Positions 34,836 to 44,009 of a DNA stretch of 64,000 nt are shown here, in pieces. The position numbers and the translations under genes were made by a program. The first letter of the stretch is position 1; each line of letters starts with the position of its first letter. The stretch lies in NCBI RefSeq assembly GCF_943192895.1, contig NZ_CALPCB010000001.1:1-64000 (forward strand). Reading direction: 5' to 3'. The stretch comes from Veillonella_A intestinalis. GTDB lineage: Bacteria; Bacillota; Negativicutes; Veillonellales; Veillonellaceae. The notes beneath the pieces are model-generated. The model was given only the letters and a program-made list of their open reading frames with translations. It ran no database searches and was not told where the DNA came from.

Positions 34836-36257
34836 TTACGCATCTTCATGTTTAGCATCTTTATGCCACCATACGATACCGTCCTGATTTGGTAACGTGC
34901 TACGATCAAAGGTTGGCTCTACAATGCCAGCTTTTTTCTGTTTGAAATAATCAAGCATAGCCACTTTACTTTGTCTAGCTAATAATAGAATGGCGGTTAA
35001 GTTGGTAAGTACCATAAAGGCCATAAACAAATCGGCTAGGTTCCATACGAGATTAAGAGAGGCAATGGAACCAAAGTATACCATTATAACTACGAAAATA
35101 CGGAAAATATTGAGATATAACGTGTTTTTGGTTAAATGAGCAATATTAATTTCACCATAGTAGTAGTTGCCTACGATGGAAGAAAAGGCAAACATAAAAA
35201 TAAAGATTGCCATAACACTAGGAGCCCAATCGCCTAATTGCATTGCTAAGTCATGCTGTACAAGTGCAATGCCTGTCAAACCAGAACCTTCATAGTTACC
35301 TGATACAAGGACGATAAAAGCTGAGGCTGTACATACTAAGAAGGTGTCTACGAATACACCAAAACTTTGGATAAGACCTTGCTTTACTGGGTGACTTACA
35401 TCAGCTGTAGCTGCTGCATTTGGTACAGAACCTTCACCAGCTTCGTTGGAGAATAAGCCACGTTTAATACCATTCATGATAGCGGCGCCAAAGAAACCAC
35501 CAGAAGTAGCATCAAAGGTAAACGCTTTGGTAAAAATAGCATAGAATACATTAGGCAATTCAGTAATATTAACAAGAACAATATAGATAGCCGTTAAGAT
35601 ATATACACCAGCCATAAGTGGTACTAGCCATTCGCTAAGACGAGCTACACGGGCAATACCACCGAAGATAACAAGGGCTGTTAAAACAGTAACGGCGATA
35701 GCTGTATGTTGAGGGTCGATTTGAACCGTTTGAAGGGCGCTAGCCAATGTATTTGCTTGTACTGAATTATAAATAAGACCGTAAGTAACACTGATAAGAA
35801 CAGCAAAAATAAAGGCAAATACAGGGCTTTTTAGGCCAAGTTTGATATAGTACGCAGGGCCACCATGGAAGCCACCTTTTTTAGAAGGGACTTTATAAAT
35901 TTGTGCTAAGGTACTTTCTACAAATCCTGTAGCGGCCCCTAAGAAGGCGATAAACCACATCCAGAAAACAGCACCAGGGCCACCAAGAACAACAGCGATA
36001 GCAATACCGGCAATATTACCAACCCCTACACGAGAAGCAGAGCTTACGCAGAAGGCTTGGAAGGAAGAGATACGATTGCCATTAGTTTTAGTTCCGACAC
36101 CTTCGCCTAAGAGGCGAACCATTTCTTTCAGGTAACGAATTTGGATAAAGCCCGTGGAGAACGAGAACCAAAAACCAGCAGCTACTAGGTAGATAATGAT
36201 GATATAATCCCAGAGAAAGCCGGTTATGGTGCTGATGAGAGAGTTAAACGCGTCCAT
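34836..36257 (-). CDS. Alanine/glycine:cation symporter (AGCS family)
   Basis: 473 aa, about ten or eleven membrane helices. AGCS landmarks are clear: GFIQIRYLKEMVRLLGE, VGVGNIAGIAIAVVLGGPGAVFWMW, ATGFVESTLAQIYK, GGPAYYIKLGL and RGLFSNEAGEGSVPNAAATADVSHPVKQG. These transporters import alanine or glycine with Na+ or H+. A GGAATG lies before the ATG. The C terminus ends in a charged KDAKHEDA tail. It is convergent with nothing and ends in the repeat-associated terminator. Confidence 0.94.
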   Translation of the reverse strand: MDAFNSLISTITGFLWDYIIIIYLVAAGFWFSFSTGFIQIRYLKEMVRLLGEGVGTKTNGNRISSFQAFCVSSASRVGVGNIAGIAIAVVLGGPGAVFWMWFIAFLGAATGFVESTLAQIYKVPSKKGGFHGGPAYYIKLGLKSPVFAFIFAVLISVTYGLIYNSVQANTLASALQTVQIDPQHTAIAVTVLTALVIFGGIARVARLSEWLVPLMAGVYILTAIYIVLVNITELPNVFYAIFTKAFTFDATSGGFFGAAIMNGIKRGLFSNEAGEGSVPNAAATADVSHPVKQGLIQSFGVFVDTFLVCTASAFIVLVSGNYEGSGLTGIALVQHDLAMQLGDWAPSVMAIFIFMFAFSSIVGNYYYGEINIAHLTKNTLYLNIFRIFVVIMVYFGSIASLNLVWNLADLFMAFMVLTNLTAILLLARQSKVAMLDYFKQKKAGIVEPTFDRSTLPNQDGIVWWHKDAKHEDA

Positions 36258-36427
36258 ACTACATTCCTTTCATGTGACGAATTAAAATATAAATAATATC
36301 TATAGAATATAAATCTATAGAATATTATACTATATAGAAAGAATGGCGTATATATCTTTGTGCGTATAGATGAGGTTTGTCTTTGAAAGTCGTGCGTGAT
36401 TATTTTCCACTTTAAAGTGGCATTAAC

Positions 36428-36456
36428 TTGAGTTTTTCCACTTATTAGTATATAAT
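36428..36456 (+). promoter_or_regulatory. Promoter of the SRP RNA
   Basis: TTGAGT (36428-36433) and a perfect TATAAT (36451-36456) are 17 bp apart. The predicted start near 36463 coincides with the 5' end of the closing helix of the RNA. Confidence 0.8.
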
Positions 36457-36462
36457 AATATA

Positions 36463-36628
36463 GCTAGCCGTAATGCAGGACTGGATTATGGCAGTCTTGT
36501 GGGGCTCGTGCAATGGAAGCCTGTGAATCGTGTCAGGATCGAGAGATAGCAGCACTAAGCGGTTACTTTCATGTGCCACGAGGGAACCTATGAGGCTGTC
36601 ATAATCGAGTGTTGCAGCGGCTTTTTTT
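36463..36628 (+). ncRNA. ffs: Signal recognition particle RNA (4.5S-like)
   Basis: The diagnostic SRP domain is present: GTGTCAGGATC, a GAGA tetraloop (36541-36544), then GATAGCAGCACTAAG. This matches the canonical GTCAGG...GNRA...AGCAGCAC hairpin that binds Ffh. The ends pair over a long helix: GCCG/CGGC, TGCA/TGCA and GATTATGGCAG with CTGTCATAATC. The closing helix is followed by TTTTTTT and so doubles as terminator. About 160 nt, intermediate between E. coli 4.5S and the Bacillus large form. Location just before dnaX is as in Bacillus. Confidence 0.88.
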
Positions 36629-36685
36629 GCTAACTAGCGTAAAATGCGCTGTCAAATAAAAGGCAGATAGGAAAGGAGGTAAGTT

Positions 36686-39016
36686 ATGAGTTATGTAGCA
36701 TTGTATCGTAAATGGCGTCCCCAAACCTTTACTGATGTGGTGGGGCAAAAGCAAGTGAGCGAAACTTTGATGCGCGCGATTCGGGAAGATAAAGTGGCTC
36801 ATGCTTACCTTTTTTCAGGGCCACGAGGAACCGGTAAAACCAGTGTGGCTAAGATATTTGCGCGGGCTATCAATTGTGAAAAAGGCCCCACAGATCATCC
36901 TTGTAATGAATGTACTTCTTGCAAGCAGATTTTAAGTGGTCAATCTATGGATGTCTTAGAAATTGACGCGGCTTCCAATCGAGGGATTGATGAAATTCGC
37001 TCATTGCGGGAAAGTGTTAAGTTCTTGCCTGTAGAAGGACGTAAAAAGATTTTTATCATCGACGAAGCCCATATGTTGACGAATGAAGCGTGGAATGCGT
37101 TACTCAAGACAATTGAAGAACCACCACCTCATATTATGTTTATTTTTGCTACCACTGAAGTGGATAAGTTACCTGTTACAATTTTGTCACGGTGTCAACG
37201 CTATACATTCCGGCGTATTACGGCTGATGATATTGCTGAGCATTTACTGCATGTAGCTACAGAAAGTCAGATTCAATTAGCCCCTGAAGCGGCGCAATTA
37301 ATTGCGATTCATGCTGACGGAGGTTTGCGTGATGCATTGAGTATTCTTGACCAATGTTCTGGTATGGCCGAGGGCATGATTACTGCTGAAACGGTAGAAT
37401 CTATGATTGGCTTGGTCGGTAAAGAATGGATAATGTCATTCTTAGAATATTTACGACAAGGTGATGGCGCGTCTGTGTTAGTGGCTTGTAAAAAAGCCCT
37501 TAGTGAAGGACGTGACAGCAAACAAATTATTGAGGCTCTTATTCAACATGTACGAGCTTTAGTGATAGAAAAAGTATTGCCAGAGGCAGAAGAATTAGCT
37601 TTATATGCACCGTTTAAAGAGCAATTCAATGCACAAGCAGCGGAATTTTCTGTAGATAATCTAAATTATTATGTCAAAGAATTGCAGCAAATTTTAAATG
37701 ATGCTAAACGTGTAGATAATCCAAGGATTGTTATTGAAATGGGTTTATTAGGGATGTGTGCCCGTGTGCAGGTTAGTGAAGACGATGTAATCGAGCGCTT
37801 AGCTGCTGTAGAAAGCCGTTTAGATTCAGCTGATAACCAATGGAGTGCTCGGTTAGCTCAGCTGGAAAGCCAATCACCTGTTATGATGGCAGCGCCCATG
37901 CAGGGCGCTACAGTGCAGACGGCTGGTTCAGTGGCGATTAACAATACTATAGCAGAAGGAACAGCTCCCAATAGTTTGCCAGTAGGTGCAGTGCCACCAA
38001 ATCATGGAGGGCCTGGAAGAGTTCCACCACCAGGATTAAAATCGCCCAAACGCTCGTCTAGTTCAGTAACAGCTGGCACTACTATTTCTGAAAATAGACC
38101 TTCAAAAGGACCTGCGGTTGGTGGGGCGTCTGCGAAGGCTACAGGACCTACGCCGGTATCTTCTGTTGAAGATAAAAATGTAGTTTTAGGAGCACATATC
38201 GTAAATCCTAAAACTTATGGTAAAATAAAATCGGATATGTTAAATTATGCCTCTAGTCGTTCGTGGAATTTAGTGAGTGGTTTTTATAAAAATGCAGAAT
38301 TAATTTATGCAGATGAAAGTCGCGTTGTATTTTTATTTTCACAAGCCCCGCTAGTAGCGATTGCTGGGCATTCACAACGGCTTTATGAAGTAGAGCAGAG
38401 TGTACATCAGGCCTTAGGCTATCCAGTACAAGTTCAGCTATTTAGTAAAGTAGATCCAGAAGCTAGAGAATATTGGCAAGCTGCTAAGGATGTAGCGACT
38501 GGTGTAGCTGGTCAAAGTGCTACGCATAAAAAGGCAGAACCGCAAAGCGTAGCGCAACAACCGGTGGTTCAACCGCAGACTACACCTAAGGTAACCCCGA
38601 CTAAGGTGGCGTCAGAGGCTATCGATGATTTTGGCGCAAGCCCCTCTGTGACGGAACCGACTTCTACAGTACGACCAGTAGAGTCTACTAAGACAGCGGC
38701 ACCTGCAGTTGATGACTTTGGGGCGAGTGATTTTGAAACACCGCCACCACCAATCGATGAATTTGAGTCAGCTACTCCTGTAGTAGATGATTTTGGAGCT
38801 ACTTCGGTGTTACCAGACAATTCTGATGCCACTTCGGCATCGGATGAAAAAAAAAAGACCGTAATAGCCACGGATTTACAGAATTTACCTAAATGGGATC
38901 CCACTCACTGTAGTCCGGAAGAATTAGATAATCCCGTACTTATAGGAGCATTGGCGCATGCGGCCGCTGAAGGTAATGATATTTATGTAGAAATTATACC
39001 TGATGATGAGGATTAA
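36686..39016 (+). CDS. dnaX: DNA polymerase III subunits gamma and tau
   Basis: 776-aa clamp-loader ATPase. Walker A GPRGTGKTS is near residues 45-53, four zinc-binding cysteines lie in NCEKGPTDHPCNECTSCKQ, Walker B is IFIIDEAHML, and sensor 1 FIFATTEVDKLP with the SRC arginine-finger motif in LSRCQRY. Residues ~400-500 and ~610-720 are Pro/Ser/Thr-rich linkers containing several VDDFGA-type motifs. An A10 tract at codon ~721 could cause slippage. AAAGGAGG precedes the ATG; ebfC follows after 35 bp. Confidence 0.96.
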   Translation: MSYVALYRKWRPQTFTDVVGQKQVSETLMRAIREDKVAHAYLFSGPRGTGKTSVAKIFARAINCEKGPTDHPCNECTSCKQILSGQSMDVLEIDAASNRGIDEIRSLRESVKFLPVEGRKKIFIIDEAHMLTNEAWNALLKTIEEPPPHIMFIFATTEVDKLPVTILSRCQRYTFRRITADDIAEHLLHVATESQIQLAPEAAQLIAIHADGGLRDALSILDQCSGMAEGMITAETVESMIGLVGKEWIMSFLEYLRQGDGASVLVACKKALSEGRDSKQIIEALIQHVRALVIEKVLPEAEELALYAPFKEQFNAQAAEFSVDNLNYYVKELQQILNDAKRVDNPRIVIEMGLLGMCARVQVSEDDVIERLAAVESRLDSADNQWSARLAQLESQSPVMMAAPMQGATVQTAGSVAINNTIAEGTAPNSLPVGAVPPNHGGPGRVPPPGLKSPKRSSSSVTAGTTISENRPSKGPAVGGASAKATGPTPVSSVEDKNVVLGAHIVNPKTYGKIKSDMLNYASSRSWNLVSGFYKNAELIYADESRVVFLFSQAPLVAIAGHSQRLYEVEQSVHQALGYPVQVQLFSKVDPEAREYWQAAKDVATGVAGQSATHKKAEPQSVAQQPVVQPQTTPKVTPTKVASEAIDDFGASPSVTEPTSTVRPVESTKTAAPAVDDFGASDFETPPPPIDEFESATPVVDDFGATSVLPDNSDATSASDEKKKTVIATDLQNLPKWDPTHCSPEELDNPVLIGALAHAAAEGNDIYVEIIPDDED
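38847..38856 (+). other. A10 homopolymer within dnaX (potential slippage site)
   Basis: Ten consecutive A residues encode Glu-Lys-Lys-Lys near residue 721. One A fewer gives a TAA stop two codons beyond the tract; one A more gives a TAA about a dozen codons later. Both would yield a product lacking the last ~50 residues. Confidence 0.9.
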
Positions 39017-39051
39017 TGTATAAATGTGTATGAATTAAAGGAGGAACAACA

Positions 39052-39387
39052 ATGTTCGGTAAAGGTATGCCAAATATGGGCAATATGCAAGGTATGATGA
39101 AAAAAGTGCAGAAAATGCAAGCAGATATGCAGAAAATGCAGGAAGAATTAAAAACTAAAACAGTAGATGCATCTGTTGGTGGTGGCGCTGTTACCATTGT
39201 TATGAATGGTGAAAAAATTGTGCAATCTGTTAAAATTGATCCATCCGTAGTGGATACAGACGATATGGAAATGCTAGAAGATTTAGTGTTATCCGCAGTA
39301 AATGCAGCTGGTCAAAAAGTAGATGATATGATGGCTCAAGAAATGAGCAAAGTGACTGGTGGCATGAAATTACCAGGGATGTTCTAA
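39052..39387 (+). CDS. ebfC: YbaB/EbfC nucleoid-associated protein
   Basis: 111-aa DNA-binding dimer family. The N terminus is Met-rich (GMPNMGNMQGMMKKVQKMQADMQKMQEEL), forming the alpha helix, and the core is TVDASVGGGAVTIVMNGE followed by DDMEMLEDLVLSAVNAAGQKV. It sits between dnaX and recR, as in most Firmicutes, and is thought to help organise DNA and replication-linked repair. AAGGAGGAACAAC precedes the ATG. recR begins one base after its stop. Confidence 0.95.
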   Translation: MFGKGMPNMGNMQGMMKKVQKMQADMQKMQEELKTKTVDASVGGGAVTIVMNGEKIVQSVKIDPSVVDTDDMEMLEDLVLSAVNAAGQKVDDMMAQEMSKVTGGMKLPGMF

Positions 39388-39388
39388 A

Positions 39389-39979
39389 ATGACCAATCCC
39401 TTAGAACGGTTAGTAGAAGAGTTGCGCCGTTTACCAGGCATTGGTGCTAAATCGGCGCGTCGCTTAGCGTATCATTTAGTCGAACTTCCTAGTGAAGACG
39501 TAGATGCTTTAGTAGCGACTATTGTACAGGCTAAGGAAGCGACTAAGCGGTGTTCTATGTGTTTCAATTTGTCAGCCCAAGATCCTTGTGAATATTGTGC
39601 TAATGATAATCGAGACCACAGTATTATCTGTGTGGTTGAAACATCCCGTGATGTGATTGCTATTGAGCGCAGCGGTGACTATAAAGGCGTGTATCATGTG
39701 CTAGAAGGCGCTTTATCACCATTAGAAGGTATCGGGGTCGAAGATATTCGGATTAAAGAATTATTAGATCGATTACGTGATGAAACGGTAACGGAAGTAA
39801 TTTTAGCGACGGATCCTGATCCAGAAGGTGAAGCAACAGCCCTGTATTTAGCGCGTTTATTAAAGCCAATTGGTATTAAAGTAACTCGTATTGCTCGTGG
39901 TGTGCCAGTAGGTGGCGATATTGAATATGCAGATGAGTTAACTATCGGTGGTGCAGTTATGAATCGCCGCGAAATGTGA
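39389..39979 (+). CDS. recR: Recombination mediator RecR
   Basis: 196 aa, normal for RecR. An N-terminal helix-hairpin-helix (RLPGIGAKSARRLAYHL, residues 13-29), a C4 zinc motif (CSMCFNLSAQDPCEYC, about 55-70) and a Toprim domain (ICVVETSRDVIAIE, then ATDPDPEGEATALYL) are in the expected order. It works with RecF/RecO to load RecA on SSB-coated DNA. Translation is coupled to ebfC. Confidence 0.97.
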   Translation: MTNPLERLVEELRRLPGIGAKSARRLAYHLVELPSEDVDALVATIVQAKEATKRCSMCFNLSAQDPCEYCANDNRDHSIICVVETSRDVIAIERSGDYKGVYHVLEGALSPLEGIGVEDIRIKELLDRLRDETVTEVILATDPDPEGEATALYLARLLKPIGIKVTRIARGVPVGGDIEYADELTIGGAVMNRREM

Positions 39980-39988
39980 GGTATTTAA

Positions 39989-40222
39989 ATGGATTTAATA
40001 GTAACAGCTGTTGTTGCTGTAGTTGTAATTTATATAATTTTTAAAGTGGCATTTTATACGGTAAAAAAAGTAGGCTTAAATTTAATTTTAGGTTATGCTG
40101 CTTTTTATGTTTGCAATAATTTCTTTCATATCCCTGTGGATATGACCGTGCTCATGTGGTTTTTAACAGCAGTATTAGGGCCAATTCCTGTGATTGTGGT
40201 GGCTCTCATGCATAGTATGTAA
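39989..40222 (+). CDS. BofA-like (pro-sigmaK processing inhibitor family) membrane protein
   Basis: 77 aa with a hydrophobic helix at residues 2-25 (IVTAVVAVVVIYIIF) and two further hydrophobic stretches (GLNLILGYAAFYVC and WFLTAVLGPIPVIVVAL). Size, membrane pattern and position right after recR match BofA of Bacillus, which inhibits SigK processing in sporulation. The GAGGTATTTAA ribosome site is modest. No sporulation genes are in the window, so function here is open. Confidence 0.72.
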   Translation: MDLIVTAVVAVVVIYIIFKVAFYTVKKVGLNLILGYAAFYVCNNFFHIPVDMTVLMWFLTAVLGPIPVIVVALMHSM

Positions 40223-40237
40223 GGAGGCTAAGAGTCC

Positions 40238-42808
40238 ATGGCGCAGTTAAACGAAGCCCAACAGCGTGTTGTAGCAACGTTGGACAAGAATATACTGTTA
40301 TTGGCCTCTGCTGGCACTGGAAAAACGAATACCTTGGCTCACCGGGTAGCTCACATTTTACAAAGTGGGGCGGCGCAAGGCGATGAAATTCTCTGTATGA
40401 CCTTTACGAATAAGGCTTGCCGTGAGATGAAAGATCGCATTCTTGCCATGGCAGGGTCAGTGGCTAAAGCTGTGGAGGTTAGTACCTTTCACAGCTTTTG
40501 TTATAAAGTGTTGCAAGAGGAAAGTAAGCGTAATGATACGCTTTATATGGATATGTCCATTTATGATGAAGTGGATTGTCAGGAATTATTAGCCCCTTGG
40601 CTGCCTATAGGAATGAAAGAGCCTGTATTTATGAATTTAATTAGTCATGTGAAAGAATATCGCTCTTTGTGGGGCTATTATACAGAGCCACCAGCTGAAG
40701 ATTATCGCCGTACTATTGATCGTTTGTTTATTGAACAACGGGCAATGATGGAGCGATTTTTTAACGGACTTTCGATGAGCACATTAGCTGATTTTCGTGA
40801 AACGGGCTATGAAACTTTAGTAGGTTATGAAGAAGCGTTAGCCAATGTGCATGGTGTAGATTTTACTGATTTAATAACACAGGTACATCGCTTGTTTCAA
40901 GATGAAACGATTCGTGAGCGTTGGCGTAGTCGTTATTCTTATATTTCTGTTGATGAAATGCAAGATACCAGTGATTTAGAGGCTGAAGTGATGAAACTGC
41001 TGTGGCAGGGTAATCATATTTTGCTTTGTGGAGATTACTTTCAAACAATTTATGAATGGCGAGGTTCCAACCCAGAGCGTCTATTAGCTGAGTATAAACA
41101 AGAATTTCAGCCAGAAGTCATTGTATTCTATGAAAACTATCGAGCTAATCGTCAATTATTTGATGCTTCTTTTGCTGTACTAAAGCGTATGTTTCCACGC
41201 TTGATTGCAGAGTTTTATGAAAAACCTCCCTTTGCTGCGACTGAGGAAGAAGGGGAGCCCATTGTAGTGCATAGAGCTCCTACGGAATGGAAAGAAGGGG
41301 CTTATATCTTTGATACAATTCAGTCGCTACCAAAAGATGCTAATGTTGGTGTTTTAGTGCGGGGCAACAAGCAGGCTCAATATTTGAGTGGTTTATTTAG
41401 GCGTTGCAATGATAATTTGCCACCAGCAGAACAGCGGCAGTTTATGATTATTGATGAATATAAATTTTTTAGGCGTCAAGAAATTAAAGATGTAATGGCT
41501 TATTTTAAATTGCTCCTAAATCCACATGATGCTATTAGTGCTAAGCGTTTAATTAAGCGTTATGTGAAGGGGATTGGGGAAGCGCGTATTCAACAGATTG
41601 AGAGTGAATCGGTTCGAACAATGGGACTTCGCCTCACTGATTTTATGGATATGCAAATTTTTGAAAGTGAGCCCTATGATGGTTTACTAAAAGGTTTGGT
41701 CGCTGGCAAGGTTATTGTTTATGATGTAGAAAGTACAGGTACAGATACGACTAAAGATGAGATTATTCAAATCGCCGCTTTTACTTTGAACCCTGATGGT
41801 TCAGAAGGTAAGGTATTTGAACGTTTTATTCGACCAAGTAAGCCTGTGGGTGATTCAGAATTAGTGCATGGGTTTAGTGATGACTATTTAGCTGAACATG
41901 GTGAAGAGGCAGCTACTGTATTAGCTGAATTTAAAGAATTTACTAAGGATGCTATTATTGTGGGGCATAATGTAAATTATGATATCAGCATTTTTACGAG
42001 TGAACTGCAACGTCATAAGTTAGGTACGCCTCAGTTTGCTGGCGTATATGATACATTAGATATTTATCGTCGTTTTTATCCACGGTTAGCCAATCATAAA
42101 TTAGGTTTTTTAAGTGAAACTTTCCCTATTAATTACACTCCAACCCATAATGCGATGGATGATATTCGCGCAACGGCACGACTTTTGTTGTATGCGATTA
42201 AAGAAAATATTGAACCGACAGCTGATCAGCGTAGAGCGTTAATTAGTAATTTTAAAAATGCCTTTGCTACGATGGCATCACAAATGGCTACATTACGTCG
42301 TAAAATTGTAACCGATAAGCCATCTCAATTGTTGGCTTACATTATGAATGATATGGGGGTACTGGCCCATTATACGGAGCGAAAAGAGCATGAGCGTGTG
42401 GAATATATTCGTGATTTATATCGTCTTATGGTAGATTTAGAAGGGCAAGATAATCACTTAGCAGGTCGTGAATATTTACAGCGCATGTTAGAGCAAGCAG
42501 CGTTAACGGCTGGTGAACCGGATCAGCGCTTGAAGAATAATGAGAGAATTCCTATTATCACAGTTCATCAGGCTAAGGGCAGCGAATTTGACTATGTGTT
42601 TTTAGCTGGCTTACGAGAAGGTGTATTCCCTAGCTTTTTAGCCCTAAAAGAGGGTAAATTGTCCGAAGAACAGCGTTTATTTTATGTCGCAATTACTAGG
42701 GCAAAACAGCGTTTATTTATTTCATATGCTACTACTAATGATCGCGGGAAACCTTGCAAAGCGAGTGAATTTTTGCAGTATTTACCTAATAATGTGGTAT
42801 GGGAATAA
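40238..42808 (+). CDS. UvrD/Rep-type helicase with an inserted DnaQ-like 3'-5' exonuclease domain
   Basis: 856 aa. Helicase motif I ASAGTGKT is at residues 23-30, motif Ia MTFTNKACREMKDR, motif II DEMQDTSD, motif III LLCGDYFQTIYEWRGSNP; after the insertion come VHQAKGSEFDYVFLAG (~residue 771) and YVAITRAKQRLFISY. Between them, at about residues 489-655, lies a DEDDh exonuclease: Asp496 and Glu498 (YDVESTG), Asp582 (HNVNYD), His637 and Asp641 (HNAMDD). The predicted activity is coupled unwinding and 3'-5' degradation. AAGGAGG precedes the ATG. It is the last gene of the dnaX-recR cluster. Confidence 0.93.
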   Translation: MAQLNEAQQRVVATLDKNILLLASAGTGKTNTLAHRVAHILQSGAAQGDEILCMTFTNKACREMKDRILAMAGSVAKAVEVSTFHSFCYKVLQEESKRNDTLYMDMSIYDEVDCQELLAPWLPIGMKEPVFMNLISHVKEYRSLWGYYTEPPAEDYRRTIDRLFIEQRAMMERFFNGLSMSTLADFRETGYETLVGYEEALANVHGVDFTDLITQVHRLFQDETIRERWRSRYSYISVDEMQDTSDLEAEVMKLLWQGNHILLCGDYFQTIYEWRGSNPERLLAEYKQEFQPEVIVFYENYRANRQLFDASFAVLKRMFPRLIAEFYEKPPFAATEEEGEPIVVHRAPTEWKEGAYIFDTIQSLPKDANVGVLVRGNKQAQYLSGLFRRCNDNLPPAEQRQFMIIDEYKFFRRQEIKDVMAYFKLLLNPHDAISAKRLIKRYVKGIGEARIQQIESESVRTMGLRLTDFMDMQIFESEPYDGLLKGLVAGKVIVYDVESTGTDTTKDEIIQIAAFTLNPDGSEGKVFERFIRPSKPVGDSELVHGFSDDYLAEHGEEAATVLAEFKEFTKDAIIVGHNVNYDISIFTSELQRHKLGTPQFAGVYDTLDIYRRFYPRLANHKLGFLSETFPINYTPTHNAMDDIRATARLLLYAIKENIEPTADQRRALISNFKNAFATMASQMATLRRKIVTDKPSQLLAYIMNDMGVLAHYTERKEHERVEYIRDLYRLMVDLEGQDNHLAGREYLQRMLEQAALTAGEPDQRLKNNERIPIITVHQAKGSEFDYVFLAGLREGVFPSFLALKEGKLSEEQRLFYVAITRAKQRLFISYATTNDRGKPCKASEFLQYLPNNVVWE

Positions 42809-42864
42809 GTCTGTAGTTATGCGCTGTATAGGTCTATATATATATGAAGGTAAGGAGGTGTTGT

Positions 42865-43791
42865 ATGGCACGAAAAACATTTCGATCTGATGATGTAAAT
42901 TTTTTATTAATGCCTGAGGATGTGGCATCAGGTATTACGACGGTGAGCGAATGGCTAGATGCTAAACAAATGTCACGGGCTGTGATGAAACAGTTGTTTC
43001 AGGAAAAACTAGTCTTATTAAATGGCAAAAAAACAAAGCCGACGGAATCAGTCGTATTAAGCGATGAGCTGCGGTTGCAACTACCTAAAGAAAAAATAGA
43101 TTACGAGCCGATTGAAGTAGCATTGACTATTTTATATGAAGACGATGATTTGCTTATTTTAGATAAACCGGTAGGGATTACTGTTAATTCAAAAGGTCAA
43201 ATATCCCTAGCCAATGGGGTTGCACAGTATTTTAAAGATAATGGTATTAAACGAAAAGTTCGCTTTTTAAATCGTTTAGATAGAGATACGTCAGGTTGTA
43301 TTGTCGTAGCTAAAAGTGCATTAGCACAAAGTTTTTATCAAAAACAAATTGAAGATCAGCGCTTTGAAAAGTGGTACACTACAACAGTACAAGGTCGCTT
43401 AGAAGGCGTTAATATTGTGGAACTACCGATGGGACGTAGTGAAGATGGTATTCATTATGAAGTCCGTGATGATGGTAAAATGACGCGGACGGCGTATAAT
43501 GCGTTAGGTATATATGCGGAAGATGGGACGGAATTAAAATTAGTAGATAGCGAAACGTTAGATACTTTATCTGCAGCAGAACAAGCAAAATTAGTCACAA
43601 AGGTTGATGTTCGCTTATATACGGGGAAAACGCACCAAATTCGGGTGGCTATGGCTCATTTAGGTCATCCTCTAGTCGGTGATGCTCTGTATGGTTGTGA
43701 GCGACCAGGCAGAACCTATCAATTACGGGCTAAACGAGTAGTATTTACCTCTTTGCGAACCGGTCAAATGGTGACTGTGGAAGCGGATTGA
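42865..43791 (+). CDS. RluA-family pseudouridine synthase
   Basis: 308 aa. An N-terminal S4-like RNA-binding region (WLDAKQMSRAVMKQLFQEKLVLLNGKK, residues ~22-50) precedes the catalytic domain with LLILDKPVGITVN, the catalytic-Asp motif NRLDRDTSGCIVVAKS and GKTHQIRVAMAHLGHPLVGDALYG. It isomerises uridines in rRNA or tRNA; the target site is not predictable. I start at ATG 42865 behind AAGGAGGTGTTGT. It is followed by a terminator whose stem is repeated after the next gene. Confidence 0.92.
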   Translation: MARKTFRSDDVNFLLMPEDVASGITTVSEWLDAKQMSRAVMKQLFQEKLVLLNGKKTKPTESVVLSDELRLQLPKEKIDYEPIEVALTILYEDDDLLILDKPVGITVNSKGQISLANGVAQYFKDNGIKRKVRFLNRLDRDTSGCIVVAKSALAQSFYQKQIEDQRFEKWYTTTVQGRLEGVNIVELPMGRSEDGIHYEVRDDGKMTRTAYNALGIYAEDGTELKLVDSETLDTLSAAEQAKLVTKVDVRLYTGKTHQIRVAMAHLGHPLVGDALYGCERPGRTYQLRAKRVVFTSLRTGQMVTVEAD

Positions 43792-43833
43792 GGATTACGT
43801 GTTGGAAGTAAGTGTAAAGTAGTATCTATTGAA

Positions 43834-43880
43834 AAAACCTCTTATTGCTAATTGCACAATTAGTAGTAAGAGGTTTTATT
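43834..43880 (+). terminator. Terminator after the pseudouridine synthase
   Basis: AAAACCTCTTA pairs with TAAGAGGTTTT, with an inner CTAATT/AATTAG stem, followed by ATTATG. The stem arm AAAACCTCTTATTG recurs in the terminator at 45355. Confidence 0.8.
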
Positions 43881-44009
43881 ATGATTAAAAATCATAATAA
43901 TCAAGAGTTTTTGTTATTTTTACTCTAGCTTTTTTACCTTCTTTTGTACTATAATTAACCTCGTGTTTAATTTTTAGTGTTATGTTTTAAGTTTGAAGGA
44001 GGTTTTACA

